Assembly: GCF_031755915.1 (NCBI RefSeq)
Contig: NC_083389.1
Coordinates: forward strand, 2,658,001-2,722,000
DNA length: 64,000 bases
Reading direction: 5' to 3'
From: Ziziphus jujuba
Taxonomy: Eukaryota; Streptophyta; Magnoliopsida; Rosales; Rhamnaceae
The notes beneath the pieces were generated by a model that was not told where the DNA came from, did no database searches, and worked only from the letters and a program-made list of their open reading frames with translations. A program made the position numbers and the translations under genes. Below are positions 23,701 to 33,024 of the stretch, piece after piece (position 1 is the first letter of the stretch; each line of letters starts with the position of its first letter).

Positions 23701-23930
23701 GGCCAATCACAAGAGCTCAAATTAAGAGATTTAAGGAAAATCTGGGAGTATTTATACAGGGGGGTAATCAATCTCAACAGAGCTTGTCCATACTTGAAGA
23801 TACAAAGCCTATTCTAAGCATCCAAGTGGTGGAAGCCGATACGGATCAGGGTGACGGTTTTGGTACATTTTTTGAGTCCGGGAAGCATGAAATGGTTCCA
23901 ATGCTTTATGGGTTCAATACATATGCCTAA
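20742..23930 (+). CDS. intact gag-protease-chimeric polyprotein of a non-autonomous gypsy element
   Basis: ATG 20742 is chosen because it matches the MADSR start of the relatives; an upstream in-frame TTG at 20724 is not needed. The frame has 1062 codons and no break. Numbered from the TTG: RG-rich and acidic N-terminus (1-150); gag core (about 155-330, EWEEKMEMIFDCHNYSE); CCHC knuckle C382-C385-H390-C395; protease with D480-S-G; Lys/Glu linker; NFYLS module at 685 and a second copy at 808; then an integrase piece ([17 protein letters not shown]), an RT piece (LFANFKKCNFYHNEHVFLDF) and the integrase C-terminus (FDPGELVWLHLQKERFP). The last 99 or so residues lie inside the 3' LTR. It could make particles and cleave gag but must borrow RT, RNase H and integrase. 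The role of the remnant tail is unknown. Confidence 0.92.
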   Translation: MIESRMRRGDPPLRINEEESVAFHGDARATGSGDQVDMRAVLESIQRVSAQVEHVNQRMGRLEASQGMPNTRNRQEFHGGRGRGRGGRERPREEFDEEPFGGDFEEGMDETFAVHERAGHGRYMREDTDDDLGNIKVNIPPFMGKSDPEAYLEWEEKMEMIFDCHNYSEGKKVKLAAMEFGNYALQWWTNEQNTRRRVGDDLITTWRQMRRAKWKRFVPSHYHRLLHQRLQSLSQGHGSVEDYYKEMEMLMMRLNLNEVWKATMARFLGGLNREIANQLELRQYVELEEMLHVAIKLEHQFKRRGVRSWFGGVSNNGRSNSSGWRNNPIYESKPKPKVKEESSNWSRKETRIKSVQAPKNEVKLDPKPSRTHNVVCFKCQGGGHIASQCPNRRIMVLKGNDELESENEESEDEAKQEEEDLEDEPETLQASNAELNLLSRRVLAAYKDEDKIQRENIFHTRCGIQGKICSMIIDSGSCTNVISNIVVDKLGLITIKHPEPYRLQWLNDSGEIKVNKQAKVKFRIGRYEDVVLCDIVPMIAGHILLGRPWQFDKDATHFGRENSIVFRFKGKKVKLEPLSPKEVYKDQLQMQQRREAEKLKEKASMAPTASPSFQEGKNEVAGQGKVYKAHIEWKDQGKAEREGKESGKPESLEKEEKSEGLRQSKAGKGKERKERSSSNFYLSLGDINKVIEYKKPLLVMIYKENYFNDQTNIEELELPSSMISFLKEFGDVFPNEIPSGLPSNQEGKGELAIQGKSSTTQVVWKNFNKTKSEKFGANAESEEGEMAVREKGKGRQERKNINFYLSFGYVNKVIMNKKSLLTMNFKDTYLKMSLLHRTLSALLRALLSGNLKIWEILFANFKKCNFYHNEHVFLDFVVIVFDPGELVWLHLQKERFPNQRKSKFMPPIDGPFQVLEPNNKNAYKLDLPGENNMSAAFNVADLTPFDAGDNLDLRTNPFQEEGNDVILPEPAPLITHWGAYLTRMKTRPITRAQIKRFKENLGVFIQGGNQSQQSLSILEDTKPILSIQVVEADTDQGDGFGTFFESGKHEMVPMLYGFNTYA
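23617..23629 (+). promoter_or_regulatory. polypurine tract of element C
   Basis: AAGAGGAGGGGAA directly before the 3' LTR. It lies inside the coding frame (residues EEGN). Confidence 0.87.
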
Positions 23931-24721
23931 GTGGCCATGGAATCAAGTTAAATCAGCCTCAAATGCAATCAAAAAGGGCTTGTACGGACAGCATCAACAA
24001 TTTGGCCGAATTTTCTTATTTTTCCAAGCATGGGCAACGTGTGGACCTTCATATTCAGCTTATTTGGAATCCTAAAAAGCATCTAGAAACTGATTTAGAG
24101 CTCAAAGAGGTCAAAGATTGATCAAAGTAAACTTGATCAAAAGGCTAGCATTTTTAGTTTCCTAAATTGTTTTTACTTTTTGTTTTAGGAAACTACCATT
24201 ACTTTTTGGCTTTTATTTATTTATTTTCTGTACAAATAAATTTAGGAAGGTTTTTATTTTATTCTTTCCATTGTAAATTAATTAATTCCTAATTTAATAT
24301 AAAGAAATTAATTAATCAAACTTAGATTAGGAAAGGAAGTATAGTTTCGGCCAACTAGGTTTCTTTATGTGTGGTGGCCGGTTTTCTTTATGTTCTAGGG
24401 TTTTTAAGTTGTCTTTTCAAAGCCTCTTTAAAAGGCTTAGTTATCAATAAGAATACAACTTTGATTTGATTGAGAAAATACTTGTGAGATTAATTATATC
24501 TTTGTTCTTTAAGAACACCTAAAACACCATTAGAGAATTGGTTGTTTTAGCTTCACTTATCAATAGGTTTTCCATCCCCTATTGTGGCGTCTACATTATA
24601 CCAAGGTTTCTAACCACAAGTTGGTTAGGGGTTGAGGTCAATTCCATTATAACTTGAACTTAATTAAGATCTTGGCTAATATAATACGAGTTTAGGAGCA
24701 GGTCGTCTTAGGTTCGTATCA
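23630..24721 (+). repeat. element C 3' LTR (1092 bp)
   Basis: Begins CGATGTGATTCTGCC (first T changed to C) and ends TTCGTATCA before the duplication GCTTG. It contains the final 300 bases of the reading frame. Confidence 0.94.
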
Positions 24722-24726
24722 GCTTG

Positions 24727-24813
24727 GGCCCTAGTGATGGGTCCACCTTCATCTGTATTGGGTCAGCACCCCAGCGGGTTGTTGGTTGAACAGTCTCGGG
24801 TGGATTCGCATCA
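24727..24813 (-). repeat. element A 5' LTR, last 87 bp
   Basis: Resumes the LTR interrupted at 18467 and ends GATTCGCATCA, followed by ATCCT (24814-24818), the outer target duplication of A. Confidence 0.92.
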
Positions 24814-24818
24814 ATCCT

Positions 24819-25770
24819 CTCTAAGTTCTCTTAAAGAATCACCTCCTCTTTGTAATCATGAATATGTCATGTTAGTGAAATAATGCAAGAAATCTCACCA
24901 AGTTCACTCCTTCATGTGTATCACTCAAATAAGGTCTCATTCACTCGTGTTTCACACTAGTTTTGGCTTTTAACCCTGTTATAAGCTCACACTTTCTTGC
25001 CTTTTCACTCCAAAGATTATCTCAAACTTCTAATAAAACACACTTAAAACCAGCAACTAAATCACAAGTATGTCCTAATTAAACCTATCAATAAATAGAA
25101 GCAAGAAGCAAGCAAATTCCAAGTGAATTAGAAAACCTAATTTTCGGCTTTACTATCCAAAAGCAAGGAAAAATTTTAAAGCAATTTTCATATTCAATAA
25201 GGAATCAAACTAGAATATTAAAAGACCAAAATTCAAGGATAAAATTTAGAAAAGGGTTCAAAATATTAACAAGAACACAATTCGAACAAAATAGGAGATA
25301 GATGTTGGTTGTAGTTCTCATAATTTAGGTTTTTGTTTCAAATCCTTAAACCAATTTTAATCCAATAAATTAGCACCAATATTCCAATATCTAGCAAGCA
25401 ATATTGGATAAACAGCAACTTCAACTATCACAATTGAATTTTTCCCAAATCCGAACAAACTCAAATTTGCAATTCTCAAACTCGGGCTTTTGTTCAATTT
25501 TTTTTTTAACTTCGGCTTTTTTTTTTTTTTATCACAAACCGAATAATGTCACACAACTTTCAGCAGCACAATCACCACAAAAATGCAACTCCAATGCCTA
25601 ACAATTTCTCAAATTCGAATACACCTTCCAAACAAAACAAATTGAAAAAATTTAGGGTTTTGCAATATGTTTTATGAAATTCCTTTTTTTTTTTTAATAT
25701 ATAAGTGCAACTAATTGCAACTAAAAACAGCGAAGGAAAAAATCAACAAAGCAAACAAAAATTTGATCAG
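24819..25770 (-). mobile_element. gypsy element D: gag start and leader
   Basis: Minus-strand ATG at 24870 begins a diverged gag N-terminus (QRGGDSLREL, with an in-frame stop) that continues at 4071-4051. From 24871 to about 25770 the sequence matches the leaders of A, B and H, including the T-runs near 25500-25530 and 25684-25697. No LTR or primer site of D is found; similarity fades at about 25770, where CACTA-related sequence takes over. D is the oldest layer of this nest. Confidence 0.75.
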
Positions 25771-26029
25771 ATGGGTCCATAGATCTACATCGAAAAATGA
25801 GAACAAAAAATAAATTAAAACAAAAAATAAAAATAAGAAATTCATAAATTAAATAAGCACAACTAAACGTAACAAATATAATTATTTAAACGTAAGTTAA
25901 TGAACCTAATTACCAATTTATTTAGTAGATGATATGTTTTTTCTATCCATATCCCCTCGCAATCATTACGAACATAACCATTATCACATTATTCCTTATT
26001 ATCACTTTCAACCATACTTGCTAACTGAA
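25771..26029. other. AT-rich sequence without a gene
   Basis: Between the D leader and the CACTA remnant. No open frame or repeat that I recognise. It may be the 3' flank of the transposase gene. Confidence 0.5.
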
Positions 26030-26720
26030 AGACAAATGATTGTGAACCATTGTAGAATCTCTAAGAACATCTTCTTTAGCCAATTCATCTTCAACAAAAG
26101 TACCATGGTGTAGTGGAGTTAAAACTACAGATCATCTAGAATCAAGTTGGTTCTCAACATAAACTACTTGTTGAACTTGTGAAGCCATAATGAATGGGTC
26201 ATATTTATATCCAATTTTATTTTAGTTAATACATGTAAAACCCATCTCATTTTCTTTCACACCACTACTGTCGACCCAATCACACTTGAATATGAGAGTT
26301 CGAAACATAGTGTAATTGACATCCTAGATTTCTCTTATTACCCCTTAGTATGCCATCTCAGCTAAAATAAGGTTATTGTCCTTAGCACTAGCAAAATGCC
26401 TACTTTTAGCAACTACCTTCACACCACAATTCTAGGTGACCTGCTTATTATCCCTATCCAAAATGTTGAATCGAACTCCTTTAATCTCATTGTGAACCAT
26501 GTACGTTCCATCTTAATGTTTTAGAAACTATATGATTTGGTTGACTTTGCTTTTGTTCAATCTAGTAAATGGAAATACAATTATACATTGTTTACTCACT
26601 AAACCTAAAGTTAAAACATTGATATTAATGGTTTATTTGAAATATACCTTATCACGTAACCAATACATAAATGTACGTTTGTGTTCATCTTGAAACCATT
26701 TTGCTTTTTTTCCTCAATTT
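26030..26720 (-). pseudogene. CACTA (En/Spm-type) TNP2 transposase, C-terminal remnant
   Basis: Translation of the minus strand, with stops and frame changes, gives segments in the order usual for the C-terminus of plant TNP2 transposases: HKRTFMYWLRDKV (about 26690-26650), KGVRFNILDRDNKQVT (about 26490-26440), FKCDWVDSSGVK (26290-26254), and DPFIMASQVQQVVYVENQLD (26203-26143). TNP2 cuts and moves CACTA elements. Only the last third is present and it is clearly dead. The stretch near 26510-26650 may hold an old intron. The assignment rests on recognised family motifs, not on a search. Confidence 0.72.
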
Positions 26721-27540
26721 TTTTTCCTGAATTCAAGGCTTTCAAATGAATTCTAAATCAAAGAAAAGTTTTCTTATTTAGATTAATGTGCTAACCCAAA
26801 CCACTGCATAACGAGTGACCAAAATCAAAATGAAAACCCAAGCCCAATGCAAAATCAAGAACAAAACTTTAATCTTAAGCAAAATCGTGAGAAAAACCCC
26901 AATCCCAAGCAAAATCACAAACAATATATTAACCCAAACAAGATTTAGAAATCCCACTCGTTAAATTTGAAAAAAAAAAAACCCATAACCTAAGTTTTTT
27001 TCCACCTACAACCCATGCAAGACAGCAAATAGTAACCAAGCAATCTAGCAACATAGCAACGCAGCAACCTAACAACAAACACACCAAGAAACCCAACAAT
27101 GACACAACCCAACCAAAAAAAAAAAAAAAAAAGGCTGAAAAATATAACCCACCAATGAACCTAGTACGGTTGATGATAAAAAATGGAAGAAAAATAAGTA
27201 AATATGTGCTCGCTAACGGTGACAAAGGAGAAAAAAAGAAGATACCTAGAAACCAGCTAACCCAACTGTTCGCAAAGCTAGGATCTCTTAGAGTTTGTAC
27301 TTGGTGAAAAGATGGGGATTGAAAAATGTGCCTAATATTTTTTTAAATATTAATGATGATTTTAAAGTATCAAAGGGTAGGGTTTGAAAAAAATTGGAGG
27401 CAAATACAAATGATTTAAAAATTTGAAAGGAAAATTAATTTGCTTTATATTTTATTCATTTTCATGTATATTACTTCATATCTATAATATTTTTGTGTAT
27501 TTGATTCATATTCTAAATGGTGCATTTAGTGGGCAAAAAA
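26721..27540. other. low-complexity AT-rich DNA, no gene
   Basis: Contains an A-run at 27115-27132 and CAA-rich stretches. The 98-codon minus frame at 26929-27225 is hydrophobic low complexity and is not counted as a gene. It may be the inside of the same decayed CACTA element. Confidence 0.5.
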
Positions 27541-28551
27541 ATTAAAAGAAATAATTCAAACAAGCAACTGACGCTTTTATCATCAAAAACGTCATCCAAC
27601 GTTTGAGAAATAATTAAATTTATCATATTTTTATTAACTATCTATTAACTATGTATATTAACTATCTATTAAATTATTAAATTTAAATTAATTAAATTTG
27701 AAAATGTTTTATTAATTTAAAAAATAGCTACTTTAAAATGAAACACAAATAAATTAAATGAATAGATTAATTATTTTACCTCATATTATAAATTAATATA
27801 TTTATTTTTTATATACATATGAATAAAATATAAAATCAACTAAAATACCAAAAATTAACAAAATAGGCAACGAAGCTTTTGATGCTAAAAGCGTCGCCTC
27901 ATGCTTTTAAATTTTAAAATAATTAAATTTCTCAACCTTTTCATCAATTTAAAAACTAATTAATTTAAAATTAAAAAACAAATAAATTAATTCAACTGAT
28001 TAATTATTTTACTTCATATTGCTAATTAATATATTTAATATTTATATACATAATAATAAAATGTAAAATTAAATAAAAATGCCAAAACTTAACACAATAA
28101 GCAACGCTTTTAATGTTAAAAGCGTCATATGATGCTTTTCAATTTTAACATAATTAAACTTCTCAAACTTTTTATTAATTTAAAAAATCATTAATTTTAT
28201 ATTCAAACACAAATAAATTAAATGTATAGATTAATTACTTTGCTTCATATTGCAAATTAATATATTTAATATTTATATACATATGAATAAAATATAAAAT
28301 TAAATAAAATTTCAAAAATTAAGACAAAAGGTGACTGAATGCTTTTAAATTATAAAATGTTTAATTTCATCAAACTTTACTTAATTTTAAAAATAATCAA
28401 TTTAAAATTGAAACACAAATAAATTACACGAATAGAATAATTATTTTGCTTCATAGTGCTAACTAATTAATTTAATATTTACATACATGTGAATAAAACA
28501 TAAATTTAATAAAAATCCCACAAATTAAGACAATCGGTGGCGCTTTAGATG
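27541..28551. repeat. tandem repeat of about 230 bp with short hairpins
   Basis: Five starts of the same AT-rich unit at about 27563, 27867, 28101, 28330 and 28535 (spacings 304, 234, 229, 206). Each begins with a small inverted repeat, clearest at 28104-28125 (ACGCTTTT, six bases, AAAAGCGT) and 27570-27593; the rest of the unit recurs as a TTAAATTTTAAAATAATTAA-like stretch. Such GACGCTTTT/AAAAGCGTC strings are common in subterminal regions of plant CACTA elements, so this is probably one end of the element whose transposase remnant lies at 26030-26720 (inference). The last unit is cut by element E. Confidence 0.75.
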
Positions 28552-29666
28552 TGATACAAACCTAGGTCGACTTGCTCCTAAACCCATATTATATTAGCCC
28601 AGATCGTAAAATTAAGTTCAAGTTCTTATGGAAACCTTAACCCCTAACCAACCTGTGATTAGAAACCTTGGTATATCGAAGACGCCACAATACGCGATGG
28701 TTGTCCTATTGATAAGTCAAAAATAAAACACTCACTCTCTAATTGTGTTTTAGGTGCTTAAAGAGAACAAAGAGAATTCTTACAAATAATTTTCTGAATA
28801 TTATTAAAAGGTTTGTTCTCCTTGAAAAAATAAGCCCTTAAATAGGCTAAAGTCACAAAGCAATAAATCCTCAAAAACTAAGACAAAACTAGCCATACAT
28901 TAACACATTCCTAATGTGGCCAAAATTCCATACCTTTCCTAATCTAATTTTGATTAATTAATTCCTTTATTTTGGATGAGCAATTAATTAATTTACAATT
29001 GAAATAATAAAATAATAACTTTCCTAAGTTGATTTGCCCAGAAATAAATAAATAAAAATGAAATAGAAGACTAATTTTGTAAAACAAAAAGTCAACTCAA
29101 ATTAGGAAACTAGTTAACTAGTTTGACCACTGAGATATCTTTGATCAATTTCCAGCTTGTAAAGGCTCCAATCAGATCCCATATGCTATCTAGGATGCCA
29201 AATAGGATTATTTATGATTCCTATACATTGCCCTTGATTGGAACAAAGAGAAAATGCCAAATCAACAAAATATAATAAAGCCAGCAACAAAAACAGTAAA
29301 ATCGGCCAGCAATTCCTTCTATGCGCAAATCACCATTTAGTTGCTTTAACTTCTGCTTTATCTTGATTTCATGACCTCTTAGTGATATTCATTGATTTCA
29401 CGAAGTGTTGGATCCATTCCTTGCTGTCTAGAGTCCAAAAAGGCACAAAAATAGCTACGGGCCTCCACCACTTCGATGCTTAAAACAGACTTGGAATCTT
29501 CAGGTATGGATAAGCCCTTTTGAGAATTGCTAACTCCCTATATAAGACAGCCAGGTTTTCCTTAAATCTCTTGGCTTGAGCCCTAGTGATTGGCCTGGTA
29601 TTCAACTGTATCGGATCTGCACCTCAGCGGGTTGTTGATTGTGCAGGTACGGGCAGATTCTCATTA
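28552..29666 (-). repeat. element E LTR (1115 bp)
   Basis: Plus strand begins TGATACAAACCTAGGTCGAC and ends GATTCTCATTA before TTCCCCTCCTCTT. It belongs to the same LTR family but is visibly diverged from A, B, C and H. Confidence 0.9.
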
Positions 29667-31722
29667 TTCCCCTCCTCTTGAAAAGGATTTAACCTCAAAT
29701 CAAAATCATCATGTGCAGTAAAAGGAGATAAATCAGTAACATTAACTGTAGCACTAATATTATACTAACCTGGTAAGTCAAGATTGTAGGCATTCTCATT
29801 AATCTGCTCAAAAACTTGAAAAGGTTTATCCCCACGCGGCATAAGATGGAATTTTTTTGCTTATGAAACCTCTTCTTCCTTAAGTGCAACCAAACCCAAT
29901 ATCCAGGTTCAAAAACAACCTTTATTTGGCCTTGTTTGGCATTCCTAGCATATTGTTCGATCCTCCTCTCAATATTTGCTTTACTCTTTTCATGAATCTA
30001 CTTCACAAAATCAACTTTTTGCTTTCCATCTAGATTAACATGTTCACTTAAAGATAAAGGTGTAAGATCTATTAGAGTCAAAGGATTAAAACCATAAACA
30101 ATCTCAAATAGTGTAAATTTGGTAGCTGAATGCAAAGATTTATTATAAGCAAATTCAACATATGGCAAACATTCTTCTCATGTTCTTAAATTTCTACTAA
30201 TTAAAGCCCTTAACTTAACATGCCTTTTGTTAAGCTTGTCTTTACCTTTAATGTACTTCAAAGATACATGATCTGTATGAATCATAAACTCCTTCAGCAT
30301 TAAATAATGCTGCCACATTTTCAAAGCTCTCACCAAAGCATACATCTCTTTGTCATAGGTCAGGTAGTTTAGTGCAGCTCCATACAATTTCTCACTAAAA
30401 TAGGCTATGGGTCTTCCTTCTTGCATTAAAATAGCTCCAATACCTACACCCGAAGCATCACATTCAATTTCAACAGTCTTAGAAAAATTTGGCAAAACTA
30501 ATAAAGGTGCATTAGTTAATTTGTCTTTCAACAAATTAAAAGGTTTATCTTGTACTTTCCCCCCCATTTGAAGCTAACATTCTTCTCAACAACTTTGGTC
30601 AAAAGTGCTACGATGGTGCTAAATCCTTGACAAATATTCTATAAAAACTAGCCAAACCATGAAAGCTCCTCACTTTGGTAATGAAGGTGGGTTTCGGCCA
30701 CTCTTTGATTGCTTTCACCTTGGATTGATCAACTTTAATTCCTATAGCACTTACAACAAATCCTAGAAAAATAAATTCGTCTTTACAACACACTTTTCAT
30801 ATTAGCAAATAACCTTTCATTTCTAAGAATATTTAAAACTTGCCTAAGATGTCCTACATGCCCATCAAGGTTTCGGCTATATACTAAAATATCATCAAAA
30901 CATACAACCACAAATTTACCAATAAATGGACGCATGACATGATTCATTAATCTTATGAAAGTACTAATTGCATTAGCTAAACCAAAAGGCATCACTAACC
31001 ATTCATACAATCCATATTTAGCCTTCAATGCGGTTTTCCATTCATCACCCTCTTTCATTCTAATTTGATGATAACCACTACTAAGATCAATTTTTGAAAA
31101 CATGTAAATACCATGCAATTCATCAAGCATATCATCTAATCTAGGGATTGGATGTCTATACTTAATGGTAAATTATTTATGGCTCTACAATCAACACATA
31201 TGCACCATGATCCATCTTTCTTAGGAACTAATAAAACAAGAGCAGCACATAGACTCATACTTTCCTTAATATGACATTTGTCAAGTAAGTCACCTACCTG
31301 CCTTTGTAGCTCCTTTGCCACCTCGGGATTACTCATATATGTAGGCCTATTAGAAATTGCTGCTCCTGATAAAAAATCGATTTGATGTTCAATCCCTTTG
31401 AATAGGTGGTAAACCATTAGGAATCTCCTCCAGAAAGACATCTTCAAAATCCTATAAAAGAGAAGAGATAGAACTTGGCAATTCAAGTTCTTCAGGATTA
31501 GCTTGATCATTTAAATAAACATCTTTATAAAGCATGACCAGTAATGATTTCTTATTCAAAATTTCTTTATTAACATCTCCAATGCTAAGATAAAAAATTT
31601 TATTTTTCTTTCCCACTCACGAGTTCCACTTTCCCACTCTCACTCTCGGCTTTTTCAATTTTCCTCACACTCTCAGGTTTTATTCTCTCTCTCTCTCCCT
31701 TTGCTTTCTCTCTTTCTTTACA
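29667..31722 (-). pseudogene. element E pol with integrase core deleted
   Basis: Read downward: linker and NFYLS-type module (about 31650-31500), RT with [26 protein letters not shown] and [11 protein letters not shown] (31130-30783), RT thumb (30793-30608), and RNase H with [15 protein letters not shown] and [14 protein letters not shown] (30567-30220). At 30210 RNase H (DKLNKRHVK) is fused directly to [11 protein letters not shown], which in A lies past the integrase core; so the RNase H end, the integrase zinc domain and most of the core are deleted. The integrase C-terminal domain follows to 29667 with stops. Frame breaks also at about 31135, 30785 and 30600. Confidence 0.87.
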
Positions 31723-32506
31723 TTAACAAAACCGGCCATAGGTTCAGGAAACATGATGTGGCCAAATTTCCTTTACTTTCCTAATCTAAATTGGATTAAT
31801 TAATTCCTTTATTTTGAATTAGGAATTAGTAATTTACTACCAAATTAAAAAAATTCTAACTTTCCTAAAGTAATTTGTCCATAAAATAAATAAATAAATA
31901 AATAACCAAAATAAAGACAATTTCCTAAAACAAAAGTCAAAGTTTCAAATTAGGAAACTAGTTGACTAGTTTGTCAAATAAGCTGTCTTTGACTAATCAC
32001 CAGCTAGTTTATACTCCAAATCAGCTCCAATATGCCATTTAGGATACCAAATAAGATTAATGATTGGAATAAGGAAAACTTGCTCGATTCACAATAAAGG
32101 TCAAAGTCAGCACCAAAACCATGCATTTTCGGCCAAATTGAACCCCATATGCAAATACCTCATTTAAATAGCTTCCGTTCTGCCTTGACATAATTACATG
32201 GTCCCTTGGTGAGTTTAATCATGTTCACAAGTTAACAAAGTAATTCCTTGTTGCCTAGAACACATAGATGCACCAAAACAGCTTGTCAGGTCCATTTCTG
32301 CCTTCATAACTTAGATGCATAAAACGGGCTTTGGATATTCGGGTATTACCATACCCTCTTCAGATTTAATCATACCTTGAATGAAGCTAACTAGGTTATC
32401 CTTAAATCTCTTCACTTGCACCCTGGTGATTCGCCTCGTCTTCAGTTGTATCGGATCAACTCCTCAACGGGTAGTTGGTTGTACGGGTACAGATGGATTC
32501 TCATCA
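31723..32506 (-). repeat. partial gypsy LTR (E')
   Basis: Joins the LTR family alignment at the AAAACCGGCCA... segment and runs to GATTCTCATCA (32506) beside TTCCCCTCCTTTT. Confidence 0.87.
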
Positions 32507-33024
32507 TTCCCCTCCTTTTGAAAAGGATTTTCCCTCAAATCAAAATCATTACCTGCAGTAAATGGAGATAAGTCAGCAACATTAAAGGTAGCACTCACAT
32601 TATATTCACCTGGTAAGTTAAGTTTATAAGCATTTTCATCGATCCTCTCCAAGACTTGAAAATGTCCATCCACTAAAGGCATAAGCTTTCACAGTCATTG
32701 TTCCAAAAACCTCTCCTTTCTTAAGTGCAACCAAACCCAATCTCCTCGATCAAACATTATCACAACAAATCCTAGAAACACAGGCTCATTTCGTAAAAAA
32801 TTACACATTTTGATATTACAAACAATCATTCGTTCCTAAGTACTTCTAAACTAACCTAAGATGTCGTACATGATCATTTAAATTTTGGCTATCATCAAAG
32901 TAAGTAACCACAAAATTTCCAATGAATGGATGCATGACATGGTTCATTAATCTCATGAAAGTGCTAGGTGCATCAGTTAAACTAAAAAGCATTACTAACC
33001 ACTCATACAAACCATACTTAGACT
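32507..33024 (-). pseudogene. RT fused to integrase C-terminus (E')
   Basis: From 33024 down: [20 protein letters not shown], the YFDD box (VVTYFDD), a broken RT thumb, then at about 32770 the RT sequence (EPVFLGFVV) passes straight into the integrase C-terminal domain ([12 protein letters not shown]), followed by the ENAYKLNLPGEYNVSA segment and the LTR. The RT-to-integrase joint matches that of B, C, F, G and H, but here RT is continuous upstream. Many stops and small gaps. Confidence 0.78.

Larger units (their letters stand above)
18468..24721 (+). mobile_element. Ty3/gypsy element C, complete non-autonomous copy with intact frame (6254 bp)
   Basis: LTRs at 18468-19591 and 23630-24721, primer site, leader, one open frame and purine tract are all present, flanked by GCTTG at 18463-18467 and 24722-24726. 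It lies in the 5' LTR of A in the opposite orientation. The LTRs differ by small deletions (a segment of about 45 bp missing from the 3' LTR near 24012, about 10 bp from the 5' LTR near 19487), so it is older than B. It encodes gag and protease but no complete RT, RNase H or integrase core. Confidence 0.95.
4072..24813 (-). mobile_element. Ty3/gypsy element A, autonomous type, interrupted by B and C
   Basis: Both ends are defined: TGATACGAACC at 4072, GATTCGCATCA at 24813, and the duplication ATCCT at 4067-4071 and 24814-24818. Its own sequence is 4072-5118, 11495-18467 and 24727-24813; B fills one LTR and C the other. It carries gag, protease, RT, RNase H and integrase in gypsy order (RT before integrase). 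It is the only copy here with a recognisable integrase core, so its family is the likely enzyme source for the defective copies. It is now dead: frameshifts, stops, and a deletion removing the start of RNase H. LTR ends, tRNA-iMet primer site and a frame running into the LTR fit CRM chromoviruses (inference). Confidence 0.93.
28552..31722 (-). mobile_element. Ty3/gypsy element E, 3' half
   Basis: Starts with a complete reverse-oriented LTR and continues into pol as far as the Lys/Glu linker after the protease, where it stops abruptly at about 31722 against a partial LTR of another copy. The five bases before it are AGATG; no matching duplication is found at the other end, so the left half was lost by deletion or rearrangement. 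Confidence 0.85.
31723..33024 (-). mobile_element. Ty3/gypsy fragment E'
   Basis: A second minus-strand fragment: a 3' LTR lacking its first 380 or so bases (31723-32506), then the end of the pol frame (32507-33024), cut at 33024 against plus-strand gag of fragment F. Both edges are abrupt and lack target duplications. Confidence 0.82.

Noticed and set aside
26929..27225. 98-codon hydrophobic minus-strand frame
   Set aside because: Low-complexity reading of CAA-rich repeats and an A-run, with no conserved counterpart.
27541..28551. CRISPR array
   Set aside because: Repeat units of about 230 bp, AT-rich and without spacers in a plant genome; it is a degenerate tandem array linked to a CACTA element.
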